Positions 1-7,157 of a stretch of DNA of 40,086 nucleotides are shown here, one piece after another; positions within the stretch are counted from its first letter, which is position 1; each line of letters begins with the position of its first letter. Under the pieces are notes generated by a model that worked only from the letters and a program-made list of their open reading frames with translations, was not told the origin of the DNA and did no database searches. The stretch is from Sphaerotilus sp. (GTDB lineage Bacteria > Pseudomonadota > Gammaproteobacteria > Burkholderiales > Burkholderiaceae_C), in the NCBI GenBank assembly GCA_013299055.1, contig JAAFKB010000032.1, positions 1 to 40,086 of the forward strand, given 5' to 3'. Position numbers and translations under genes: made by a program.

Positions 1-1
1 G

Positions 2-154
2 TGCTCGACCAAGGCGCTGCTCGGCGGCGATGGCGACGTGGTGGCGGACATCTTCCGCACCCGCGTCGTGCAGCGCGGCAAGGGCAGCGAGGTCTGGGGC
101 TGGGGCACCGCCTACGGCAAGCCGGAAGCCAAGCCGGAGGCTGCGAAGTCATGA
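2..154 (+). CDS. Formate dehydrogenase beta (Fe-S) subunit, C-terminal end
   Basis: Only the last 50 codons are inside the window, reading CSTKALLGGDGDVVADIFRT and ending in a WGWGTAYGK-type tail. This matches, from memory, the C-terminus of the electron-transferring 4Fe-4S subunit of membrane-bound formate dehydrogenases, which passes electrons from the catalytic subunit to the cytochrome b subunit. The call is supported by the next genes: a cytochrome b gamma subunit and fdhD. Its TGA overlaps the ATG of the following lipoprotein gene (ATGA), so the two are translationally coupled. The catalytic subunit must lie upstream of the window. The identification rests on a short tail plus context. 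Confidence 0.8.
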   Translation, partial: CSTKALLGGDGDVVADIFRTRVVQRGKGSEVWGWGTAYGKPEAKPEAAKS

Positions 155-351
155 ACACGCACCGCACACTGGCCCTCGCCGTGGGCATGGCCGCTGCCCT
201 CGTCGGCTGTGGTGAACGCGCACAGGAACTGCGCGTCAAGCAGCCCGATCAGGCCCCCTACGCCACCGACAAGAAGGCCGCGTGGGAAGAGCAGATCAAG
301 GCCCGCAACCAGAATCAGAACGAGTACGTCCGCGCCCCTGGGCGGCCGTGA
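151..351 (+). CDS. Small formate-dehydrogenase-linked lipoprotein
   Basis: A 66-residue protein. It has a short hydrophobic N-terminal segment ending in a lipobox-like LVGC, with Cys20 as the predicted lipidation site, followed by a hydrophilic, Gln/Asn/Lys-rich tail and no recognisable domain. It starts on the ATGA overlap with the beta-subunit stop and ends 11 bases before the gamma subunit start, so it is embedded in the formate dehydrogenase operon. A role in assembling or anchoring the periplasmic complex is inferred from position only. I do not recognise a named family. Confidence 0.75.
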   Translation: MNTHRTLALAVGMAAALVGCGERAQELRVKQPDQAPYATDKKAAWEEQIKARNQNQNEYVRAPGRP

Positions 352-362
352 GGAGCGGCGTC

Positions 363-1448
363 ATGGTCATCACGCCCCTCCAGTTGATCCGCCATTGGCT
401 GCTTGCCTTGCTGATGCTGATCAGCGGTGTGGCGGCGGCGCAGTCGAGCGACGCGGCGTCCGCCCCAAGTGCCAGCCCGTCACAGGACAAGGCCGCCGTC
501 TGGCGCGCCGTCCGCGACAGCGGCACCGCGCCCGGCTATTCGTCGCTGCCCGGTGCCGAGGCGGGCGTGCTGATCCAGCCGCAGGTCCAGTACCCCGGCA
601 GTCGGCGCACCACGGCCGGCGAGGCGTGGCGGCAGGTGCGCAACCAGTGGCTCATTCCGTATGGCGGCTCGCTGCTGCTGATCGTGGCGCTCGCCATCGC
701 GTTGTTCTACTGGCGCAAGGGGCCGCTTGGCGGGCACGCTGCCGACACCGGCAAGATGATCGAGCGGTTCACGCCGCTGGAGCGCGCCGCCCACTGGACC
801 AATGCGACAGCGTTTGTCGTGCTGGCGATCTCGGGCATCGTGATGGCGTTCGGCAAGTTCTTTCTGCTGCCGGTGCTGGGCCACACGCTGTTCGGGTGGA
901 TCACCTTCGCCCTGAAGACCGCGCACAACCTCGCCGGGCCGCTGTTCGCCGTGTCGCTGGTCATCGTCATCCTCACCTTCGCCCGCGACAACCTGCCCCG
1001 ATCCGGTGACCTGGGCTGGCTGCTCAAGGGCGGCGGCCTGTTCGGCGGCAAGGAAATCCCCTCGCACCGCTACAACGCAGGCGAGAAGGTCGTGTTCTGG
1101 GGCGGCGTGTTCGTGCTCGGCCTGATCGTGGTGGCCTCCGGGCTGGTGCTGGACGACGTGGTGCCGGGCTTCGCGCCGCTGCGGGGCGACATGCAGGTCG
1201 CCCACATGGTCCATGGCACCGCCACCGTGCTGATGATGGCGATGTTCATGGGCCACATCTACATCGGCACCGTCGGCATGAAGGGTGCCTACGACGCGAT
1301 GCGCACCGGCTACGTCGATGAAGCCTGGGCGAAGGAACACCACGAACTCTGGTTCGACGACATCCAGGCCGGCAAGATCCCGGCGCAACGGTCCACGCCC
1401 GTCGCCACCTCCGTGCCAGCCAACCCCCACGCGAGCACCCCCGCATGA
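363..1448 (+). CDS. Formate dehydrogenase gamma subunit, cytochrome b556
   Basis: Membrane cytochrome b subunit (361 residues) that takes electrons from the beta subunit and delivers them to the quinone pool. I chose the ATG at 363 because it follows a GAGGAG ribosome site and gives a clean signal-like N-terminus (hydrophobic run ending GVAAAQ). An in-frame ATG at 282 would overlap the lipoprotein gene. After a periplasmic segment there are several membrane helices of the b561 type. Likely haem-ligand histidines are in ERAAHWTN, LKTAHNLAG and the AHMVHG...GHIYIGTVGMKGAYDAM segment, the last typical of formate dehydrogenase gamma subunits. The stop overlaps the next ATG (ATGA). Confidence 0.93.
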   Translation: MVITPLQLIRHWLLALLMLISGVAAAQSSDAASAPSASPSQDKAAVWRAVRDSGTAPGYSSLPGAEAGVLIQPQVQYPGSRRTTAGEAWRQVRNQWLIPYGGSLLLIVALAIALFYWRKGPLGGHAADTGKMIERFTPLERAAHWTNATAFVVLAISGIVMAFGKFFLLPVLGHTLFGWITFALKTAHNLAGPLFAVSLVIVILTFARDNLPRSGDLGWLLKGGGLFGGKEIPSHRYNAGEKVVFWGGVFVLGLIVVASGLVLDDVVPGFAPLRGDMQVAHMVHGTATVLMMAMFMGHIYIGTVGMKGAYDAMRTGYVDEAWAKEHHELWFDDIQAGKIPAQRSTPVATSVPANPHASTPA

Positions 1449-1786
1449 AGCGCACCACCTCCCTCCCCCTGCTGCTGGTCCTGCTGGCCGGTGCGGCGGT
1501 CGCCAAGCTGCCCGCCCCGAGCGACGAGGCCAAGGCCAAGGCCGCCGAAACCGCCGCCAAGACCGCCCACTCAGGCAAGGTCGATGCCTACAAGCTCTGC
1601 CTGTCGATGGACAAGGTGGCCGCCGACTACCGCACCAAGGCCAAGGTGGCGGGCAAGGAAATCAAGCCGGCGGTCGAGACACCACCTTGTGCCGATCCGG
1701 GTGCCTTCGTCTACACGCCACCAGCGTCGGCATCGGCCCCAGCGGCGGCCGCCTCCGCAGCACCGGCCACAGCCTCCAAGGGCTGA
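1445..1786 (+). CDS. Small periplasmic protein of the formate dehydrogenase operon
   Basis: A 113-residue protein with a clear Sec signal peptide (MKRTTSLPLLLVLLAGAAVA, cleavage after AVA). The mature part is Ala/Lys-rich with two cysteines (in YKLCLSM and TPPCADPG) and ends in an Ala/Pro/Ser-rich low-complexity tail. It is coupled by ATGA to the gamma subunit and followed one base later by fdhD. The two cysteines could form a disulfide in the periplasm. Function is unknown; the position suggests an accessory to the complex. Confidence 0.75.
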   Translation: MKRTTSLPLLLVLLAGAAVAKLPAPSDEAKAKAAETAAKTAHSGKVDAYKLCLSMDKVAADYRTKAKVAGKEIKPAVETPPCADPGAFVYTPPASASAPAAAASAAPATASKG

Positions 1787-1787
1787 C

Positions 1788-2678
1788 ATGGCGATGGCCT
1801 ACGCCGCCCCCTTGCCCGACCTGCGCCCCGACGCGCCACGCATGACCACCGCGCGCGACCCGCTGTTGCGCGAGATCGAGGTGATGGACGAGTACGGCGA
1901 GCGGCGCACGATCCCGATCCCGGCCGAGCGCCCGCTGACCGTGTTCGTGGACAAGCGTGAGGTGGTGACACTGATGACACTGGGCGCGAGTCCGGAGCTG
2001 CTCGTGCTGGGCTGGCTGCGCAACCAGCGGCTGGTGGATGATCTGGCCGACATCGTGTCCATCACCGTGGACTGGGACGTGGGCGCGGCGGCGGTGTACA
2101 CGCGCTCGGGGCTGCCGGACCTGGACCGCCGCACCGGCCGGCGCGTCGTCACCACCGGCTGCGGACAAGGCACCGTGTTCGGCGACGTGATGGAGCAGGT
2201 CGATGCCATCCGCCTGCCCGACGCCCGCACGGCCCGCATCCGCCAGGGCACGCTCAACGGCCTGCTCGACGTGGTGCGCCAGCAGGACAGCATCCACCGC
2301 AAGGCCGGCTCGGTCCACGGCTGCGCGCTGTTTCTCGGCACGCAGCTGCTGATGTTCATCGAGGACGTGGGGCGCCACAACGCGATCGACACGATTGCTG
2401 GCTGGATGTGGCTGCACGGTGTCGAGGGCGGCGACAAGACCTTCTACACCACGGGCCGGCTCACCAGCGAGATGGTGATGAAGGCGGCGCACATGGGCGT
2501 GCCGATCGTCGTCTCGCGCAACGGGGTGACGCAGATGGGGCACGACCTCGCGACGCGGCTGGGCATGGCGCTGTTCGGGCGGGCGGCGAATCGGCACTTC
2601 CTCTGCTACACCGGCTTCGAGCGGTTCGAGTCGGAGCCGGAGGCCAAGCGGGCGGCGGTGAGGGTGGTGGCCGGCTGA
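1788..2678 (+). CDS. fdhD: Formate dehydrogenase accessory sulfurtransferase FdhD
   Basis: FdhD passes sulfur from a cysteine desulfurase to the molybdenum cofactor of formate dehydrogenase, which is needed for activity. The 296-residue product has the family blocks: a TTGCGQGT active-site region at about 122-129, EDVGRHNAID at about 192-201 and TTGRLTSEMVMKA at about 221-233. The start at 1788 is one base after the previous stop. Upstream codons in the same frame are low-complexity shadow of the previous gene. Oddity: the E. coli protein has a CxxC pair, but here the motif is Cys125-Gly-Gln-Gly, so only the first cysteine remains. Another cysteine (Cys179) lies in the VHGCALF segment. Confidence 0.95.
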   Translation: MAMAYAAPLPDLRPDAPRMTTARDPLLREIEVMDEYGERRTIPIPAERPLTVFVDKREVVTLMTLGASPELLVLGWLRNQRLVDDLADIVSITVDWDVGAAAVYTRSGLPDLDRRTGRRVVTTGCGQGTVFGDVMEQVDAIRLPDARTARIRQGTLNGLLDVVRQQDSIHRKAGSVHGCALFLGTQLLMFIEDVGRHNAIDTIAGWMWLHGVEGGDKTFYTTGRLTSEMVMKAAHMGVPIVVSRNGVTQMGHDLATRLGMALFGRAANRHFLCYTGFERFESEPEAKRAAVRVVAG

Positions 2679-2690
2679 TGCCGCGGCGGG

Positions 2691-3353
2691 TCAACTGCTC
2701 GGAAACTTCAGCCCCAGCCGCGCTGCCGCGACCACCGCCTCGGTGCGCGAATTCACCCCCAGCTTGCGGAACAGCGCCAGCAGGTGGGTCTTGATGGTGG
2801 ACTCTGCCACGTCGAGTTCGCGGCAGATCACCTTGTTCGACTGCCCCGCCGTCAGCAGCCGCAGCACGTCGATCTGGCGCGGCGACAACCCCAGCCGTTC
2901 GATGGCCTCGGCTGCGCGGGCGTCGTCGCTCTGCTCCAGCGCAGGCAATGGCGCCACGGCGGCGTAGACCACGGACGGCAGGTAGATGCCACCGTCCAGC
3001 ACCACGCGCAGCGCCTGCTCGACCCCCTTGCCGCGGGTGGACTTGGGGATGAAGCCGGCAGCGCCCTCGTTGAGCGCGGCGATCACGGTGTCGGCGTCGT
3101 CGTAGGCTGACAGCACCACGATGGTGCGATCTTCGGATGCGGCACGCAATTGGCGCAACGTGGGCAGTCCGTCGCTGTCACGCAAACCGAGGTCCAGCAG
3201 CACCAGCTCGATGTCCGGCTCGGCATTCAGATGGGCCAGCGCGGCGGACAGGCCATCGGCTTCACGCATCACCACATCCGGGAAACGCGCCCCCAGCAAC
3301 AGCATCAGTCCAGAGCGGAACAGGGCATGGTCATCGACAAGCAGAGCCTTCAT
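2691..3353 (-). CDS. NarL/FixJ-family response regulator
   Basis: Two-component transcription factor (220 residues). The N-terminal receiver domain has the acidic pair Asp7/Asp8, phospho-acceptor Asp54 in LVLLDLGL and Lys104 in GFIPKS. A C-terminal LuxR-type helix-turn-helix follows at about 155-215 (LSPRQIDVLRLL...NKVICRELDVAESTIKTHL). I use the ATG at 3353 because MKALLVDDHALF is the canonical receiver start; the frame is open further upstream. Its start overlaps the 3' end of the oxidase gene by 23 bases, and a TATAGT -10-like box (3394-3399, minus strand) lies inside that gene. It converges on fdhD with a 12-base gap. No sensor kinase is in the window. Confidence 0.92.
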   Translation of the reverse strand: MKALLVDDHALFRSGLMLLLGARFPDVVMREADGLSAALAHLNAEPDIELVLLDLGLRDSDGLPTLRQLRAASEDRTIVVLSAYDDADTVIAALNEGAAGFIPKSTRGKGVEQALRVVLDGGIYLPSVVYAAVAPLPALEQSDDARAAEAIERLGLSPRQIDVLRLLTAGQSNKVICRELDVAESTIKTHLLALFRKLGVNSRTEAVVAAARLGLKFPSS

Positions 3354-4530
3354 TCGGAGCAGCGAGTGGCGATCGTGTAGCAGAGGTAGGACCACTATAG
3401 CCAGACCGCTGGTCGCGGTCTTGTCCGCTTTCAAATTCCACGGCCTGGCACCCCATCGGATCGAGGGTCGCGCAACCTGTCAGCGCCATCGCAATCTCCA
3501 GTTCGTCGCGCAGAAGCCGCAGCACATGCGCCACGCCGTGCGCGCCTGCCACGGCCAGCGCCTGCACCACCGGCCGCCCGATCAGCACCGCCCGCGCGCC
3601 CAGCGCCAGTGCCTTGAGCACGTCGGTACCGCGGCGGATGCCCCCATCGACCAGCAGCGGCAGATCCGCACCCACCGCATCGGCGATGCGCGGCAGCAGT
3701 GTCGCCGTGGCGGGCAGCGTGTCGAGCGTGCGCCCGCCGTGGTTGGAGACGATCAGCCCGTCCACCCCGTTCGCCTGCGCCAGCCGCGCATCGTCCGGGT
3801 GTGTCACGCCCTTGAGCAGCAGCGGCAGCCGGGTGCGCGCGCGCAGCCAGGCCACGTCGTCCCAGGTCGGCGTGTCGGCGAGCAGGCCATCGAACAGTGC
3901 GCTCTGGCCCGGGCCGAGCGTGCGCACCGGCCGTGGCGGCAATGCGTCCAGATGCACCGCCCGCACGCCCGGTGGCAGCCGGAAACCTGCGCGCCGCTCG
4001 CGGTCGCGGGCGCCGTGGACCGGGGCATCGACGGTCAGCACCAGCGCTGTGCAGCCAGCGGCTTCGGCGCGCTGCACCAGTTGCAGCGTGAAGCCACGGT
4101 CGTGCTGCAGGTAGAGCTGGAACCACAGCGGGCCGGCGTCCGGGTCGGTGCAGACGATGCGCGCGACGTCTTCGACCGCCACGGACGACTGCGTGCTCAG
4201 CACCATGCCGGCCTGCAGTGCGGCGGCGGCCTGTGCGGTGGCCAGTTCACCGTCCGGATGCGCCAGCCGCTGGTAGGCCACAGGCGCCAGCAGGATCGGG
4301 TGTGCCAGCGTGCGGCCGAAGAGCGTGACCCGCGTGTGCCCGCCCGCCATCGGCCGCAGCACCCGCGACGACAGCGGGATGTCCCGCCACGCCTGCACAT
4401 TGGCCGCCAGCGTCAGCTCGTCGGCGGCGCCGCCCTCGAAATAGGCACGGGCGTTGTCGTCGAACCGTGCGCGGGCCGCGTCGGCGTAGTCACCGAGGCA
4501 GACCGGTGGCGACACCGCGCCCGCCGTCAT
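3331..4530 (-). CDS. FMN-dependent alpha-hydroxy-acid oxidase/dehydrogenase
   Basis: Flavoenzyme of the L-lactate dehydrogenase/glycolate oxidase family, which oxidises an L-2-hydroxy acid to the 2-oxo acid. The 399-residue TIM-barrel protein carries the expected active-site residues: Tyr30, Tyr140 (FQLYLQHDR), Lys240 (LLLKGV), His264 and Arg267 (VSNHGGRT), and the phosphate-binding VDGGIRRGTDVLKAL block. Substrate cannot be assigned. Its ATG overlaps the exbD stop (ATGA on the minus strand), so it is coupled to the TonB operon, an unexpected place for this enzyme. The last 35 or so residues, after ALTGCATLDPMG, have no counterpart I recognise and run over the response-regulator promoter and start. 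Confidence 0.9.
   Translation of the reverse strand: MTAGAVSPPVCLGDYADAARARFDDNARAYFEGGAADELTLAANVQAWRDIPLSSRVLRPMAGGHTRVTLFGRTLAHPILLAPVAYQRLAHPDGELATAQAAAALQAGMVLSTQSSVAVEDVARIVCTDPDAGPLWFQLYLQHDRGFTLQLVQRAEAAGCTALVLTVDAPVHGARDRERRAGFRLPPGVRAVHLDALPPRPVRTLGPGQSALFDGLLADTPTWDDVAWLRARTRLPLLLKGVTHPDDARLAQANGVDGLIVSNHGGRTLDTLPATATLLPRIADAVGADLPLLVDGGIRRGTDVLKALALGARAVLIGRPVVQALAVAGAHGVAHVLRLLRDELEIAMALTGCATLDPMGCQAVEFESGQDRDQRSGYSGPTSATRSPLAAPNEGSACR
3394..3399 (-). promoter_or_regulatory. Possible -10 box for the response regulator
   Basis: Read on the minus strand this is TATAGT in the context TGGCTATAGTGG. It would start transcription about 34 bases upstream of the response-regulator ATG at 3353. 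No convincing -35 is seen at the usual distance. The box lies within the extended 3' end of the alpha-hydroxy-acid oxidase gene. Confidence 0.35.
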
Positions 4531-4946
4531 TTCGCCTCGGGCTGGCTCACGAAGCCGACCTTGGTCAGCCCGGCCTTCGAGGCGTCCGCCAGCGTCTGGG
4601 CGACGTGGCGGTAGGCGACATCCTGGTCGGCGCGCAGGTGGATCTCGGGCTGCACGGGCTGGCCGCCTTCGGCAAGGAAGCGCATGGCCGCTTCCTCGCG
4701 GGTGACGCGCTCGCCGTTCCAGTAGCGCTGGCCCTCGGCGTCGATCGCGAACTCGATCTTCGCCGGCACCGGCGGGTTCACCTGGCTGGTGGCCTGCGGC
4801 AGCTCCAGCTTGACGGAATGGGTCAGCAGCGGCGCCGTGACGAGGAAGATGACGAGCAGCACCAGCAGCACATCGATCAGCGGCACCATGTTGATCTCGG
4901 ACACCGGGCCGCCGGACTGCTGGCGGTCGAAACTGGCGAAGGCCAT
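4527..4946 (-). CDS. exbD: ExbD, TonB energy-transducing subunit
   Basis: Inner-membrane partner of ExbB that uses the proton gradient to energise TonB. The 139-residue protein has a short cytoplasmic N-terminus, one transmembrane helix (about 20-42, beginning INMVPLIDVLLVLLVIFLVT, containing the conserved Asp of the proton path) and a periplasmic domain ending in TKVGFVSQPEAK. It lies 13 bases after exbB in the same operon and overlaps the next gene by an ATGA. The length is normal for the family. Confidence 0.95.
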   Translation of the reverse strand: MAFASFDRQQSGGPVSEINMVPLIDVLLVLLVIFLVTAPLLTHSVKLELPQATSQVNPPVPAKIEFAIDAEGQRYWNGERVTREEAAMRFLAEGGQPVQPEIHLRADQDVAYRHVAQTLADASKAGLTKVGFVSQPEAK

Positions 4947-4959
4947 GGGGCGGGCTCCT

Positions 4960-5688
4960 TCAGGCGGCGACGGTGGTGGAGGACGTGGCCGCCGGGACCA
5001 CGCTCAGGGTCGCCGACGGGCGCAGCGTCGAGCCGGTGGTCAGGAAGGTCAGCAGCTCGAACGCGAAGGCGTCCAGCCGGGCGTTGAGCACGCGGTTGCT
5101 GCGGTGGATGGCGTTGTAGGCCATCACGGCGGGGATCGCCACCGCCAGACCGATGCCCGTCATGATCAGCGCCTCGCCGACCGGGCCGGCCACCTTGTCC
5201 AGCGTGCCCGCGCCGCTCATGCCGATGGCCAGCAGCGCGTGGTAGACGCCCCAGACCGTGCCGAACAGGCCCACGAAAGGCGCTGTCGCACCGATCGTGG
5301 CGAGCATGGTCAGGCCGTTTTCGAGCCGGGTCGTCTCCTCGTCGAGCACCTTCTTGATGGTGCGGGTGACGAACTCCTGCGACGTGCCCGCCTCCTGGAG
5401 CTTGGCCGCGCCGTGCCGGGCGTGGTGGGCCTGGGCGTGGATGGCGTGGGCGGCGAGGTGGCCGAAGGGATCGGCGACGCCGTGGGTGCGGATCTCGGCA
5501 TCGACCTCGTCGAGCGAGCGGGCGTTCCAGAAGAAGTTCAGGAACTTGTCGCTGCGCCGGCTGCGCAGGATCTGGGTCACGCCCTTGATGGCGATCAGCG
5601 CCCACGAGGCCACCGACATCAGCACGAGGATCGCCAGCAGCGTCTTGCCGACCGCGTCGGACTGGGTAATGAAATGGCCAAAGCCCAT
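4960..5688 (-). CDS. exbB: ExbB, MotA/TolQ/ExbB proton channel
   Basis: Proton-channel subunit of the TonB-ExbB-ExbD complex (242 residues). It has an N-terminal membrane helix (about 14-34), a large cytoplasmic loop, and two C-terminal helices with the family pattern LTMLATIGATAPFVGLFGTV and GEALIMTGIGLAVAIPAVMAYN. A strong AAGGAG ribosome site precedes ATG 5688. It follows tonB by 17 bases and precedes exbD by 13. The C-terminus ends in a Ser/Thr/Val-rich stretch. Confidence 0.95.
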   Translation of the reverse strand: MGFGHFITQSDAVGKTLLAILVLMSVASWALIAIKGVTQILRSRRSDKFLNFFWNARSLDEVDAEIRTHGVADPFGHLAAHAIHAQAHHARHGAAKLQEAGTSQEFVTRTIKKVLDEETTRLENGLTMLATIGATAPFVGLFGTVWGVYHALLAIGMSGAGTLDKVAGPVGEALIMTGIGLAVAIPAVMAYNAIHRSNRVLNARLDAFAFELLTFLTTGSTLRPSATLSVVPAATSSTTVAA

Positions 5689-5705
5689 GGGGTTCTCCTT
5701 TGAAA

Positions 5706-6443
5706 TCAGTCTTCCAGCTCGAATGCCAGCGGCATCGCGATCCAGAACTCGAAGGGCACACCGTTTTCGGTGCGCGGTTTGACGCGGGCGGTCATCGCGG
5801 CCCGCAGCGCCTGCTGGTCCAGCCGGGTGTGGCCGGACGAGCGTTGCAGCGCGACCTGTTTCGGCACGCCACGGGTGTCGATCAGCGCCCGCACGACGAC
5901 GGTGCCCTCCTCCTTCAACCGGCGCGAGGCGAGCGGGTACTCGACCTCGGGCACACGCACCCAGTCGCTGTCGGTCAGCACGACCTGGCGCGGGGCGGCC
6001 GGCGCCGGTGCGGGCGGCACCGGGGGCGCGGTTGGTGCGGGCGGTGCAGGAGGAACCAGCGGCGCTGGTGGCGCAGGCGGCGTGGGCGGGGCTTCCGGCG
6101 GGCGCGCAGGCGGCGGCTCGGGCGGTGGTGGCGGCGCGGTGAAGACCGGAACGGGCGACGGCAACGGGGGCGGTTTGGCCGCGATGACGGGCGTTGGTGG
6201 CGGGGGTGGCAACTTCGGTTGCACCTTCGGCACAGGTGGCGGCGCCGGCGGGGCCCGGGGCGTCGGGGCGATCAGGTCGACCATCATCGGCGCCACCTCG
6301 GCCGCCGCCTGCCGCACGGCGGGCACCTGCAGCAGCGCCCAGCCGGCCAGCAGGTGCGCGCCCAGCATGGTGCCGAGCAGCGCCCGCTTGGCACCGGGGC
6401 CGAGCGCGTCAGGGGAAACAGCGGAATGCAAGGTCGTGTCCAT
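5706..6443 (-). CDS. tonB: TonB, energy transducer for outer-membrane receptors
   Basis: Periplasm-spanning protein that transmits ExbBD energy to TonB-dependent receptors. From ATG 6443 it is 245 residues: a short cytoplasmic N-terminus, one membrane anchor (KRALLGTMLGAHLLAGWALL), a long Pro/Ala-rich rod at about 55-155 built of PPAPP-type repeats, and a C-terminal TonB domain with YPLASRRLKEEGTVVVRALID and the RSSGHTRLDQQALRA block. An upstream in-frame ATG (6470) would overlap piuC, so the internal start is preferred. It sits between piuC and exbB. Confidence 0.94.
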   Translation of the reverse strand: MDTTLHSAVSPDALGPGAKRALLGTMLGAHLLAGWALLQVPAVRQAAAEVAPMMVDLIAPTPRAPPAPPPVPKVQPKLPPPPPTPVIAAKPPPLPSPVPVFTAPPPPPEPPPARPPEAPPTPPAPPAPLVPPAPPAPTAPPVPPAPAPAAPRQVVLTDSDWVRVPEVEYPLASRRLKEEGTVVVRALIDTRGVPKQVALQRSSGHTRLDQQALRAAMTARVKPRTENGVPFEFWIAMPLAFELED

Positions 6444-6454
6444 GGGAATGGGGC

Positions 6455-7141
6455 TCAGGTGTCCGCCCACTGGCGCAGCAGGTTGTGGTACGTCCCGGTC
6501 AGGCCGACGACGCCGGGATCGGTCTCGCCCACCGTGCTGCGCAGGTGCATGAGGAAGCGGTCCATGTCGTGCAGCAGGCGGCGCTGCGCGTCGCAGCGCA
6601 CCAGGCTCTCGATCCAGAAGAAGCTGGCGACCCGGAAACCACGCGTGACCGGCTCGACGCGGTGGACGCTGGTGCCCGGGTAGAGCACCAGGTCACCGGC
6701 CGCCAGCTTCACGCGCTGCTCGCCATAGGTGTCGTCGATCACGAGTTCACCGCCGTCGTAGTCCGCCGGGTCGGCCAGGAACAGCGTCGCACTCAGGTCG
6801 GTGCGCACCCGCTCGCCGCGGCCGGGCGTGTAGCGGATGGCGTTGTCCACGTGGGCGTCGTAGGTGTTGGCAGCGCCGCCGTAGCGGTTGAACATCGGCG
6901 GGAACACCCGCTTGGGCAACGCCGCCGAGAAGAACACCGGATGCCGCTCCAGCGCCCCGAGCACCATCGACTGCAGCGCCTGTGCGGACGCGCAGGTGAT
7001 GGGCAGTTGCTGGTTGTGCTTGGCCTGCACCGCCTGGGCGCCCGCAGTGGCGGCGCCATCGGTCCACGGCGCCTCCACCAGCAGCGCGCGGGCACGGGCC
7101 AGCGCGTCGGCGTCGAACACGCCAGGAATGCAGATCAGCAT
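6455..7141 (-). CDS. piuC: PKHD-type Fe(II)/2-oxoglutarate hydroxylase (PiuC/YbiX)
   Basis: Member of the PiuC/YbiX family of Fe(II)- and 2-oxoglutarate-dependent dioxygenases, regularly encoded beside catecholate siderophore receptors. Its substrate is not established. The 228-residue protein has the double-stranded beta-helix ligands His97-x-Asp99 ([11 protein letters not shown]) and His160 ([11 protein letters not shown]), plus Arg170 for 2-oxoglutarate, all at spacing like the E. coli homologue. It lies 16 bases after the receptor gene and 11 before tonB, so it is co-transcribed with both and probably under Fur control. Confidence 0.93.
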   Translation of the reverse strand: MLICIPGVFDADALARARALLVEAPWTDGAATAGAQAVQAKHNQQLPITCASAQALQSMVLGALERHPVFFSAALPKRVFPPMFNRYGGAANTYDAHVDNAIRYTPGRGERVRTDLSATLFLADPADYDGGELVIDDTYGEQRVKLAAGDLVLYPGTSVHRVEPVTRGFRVASFFWIESLVRCDAQRRLLHDMDRFLMHLRSTVGETDPGVVGLTGTYHNLLRQWADT

Positions 7142-7157
7142 CGCGGTGTGTCCCGGA

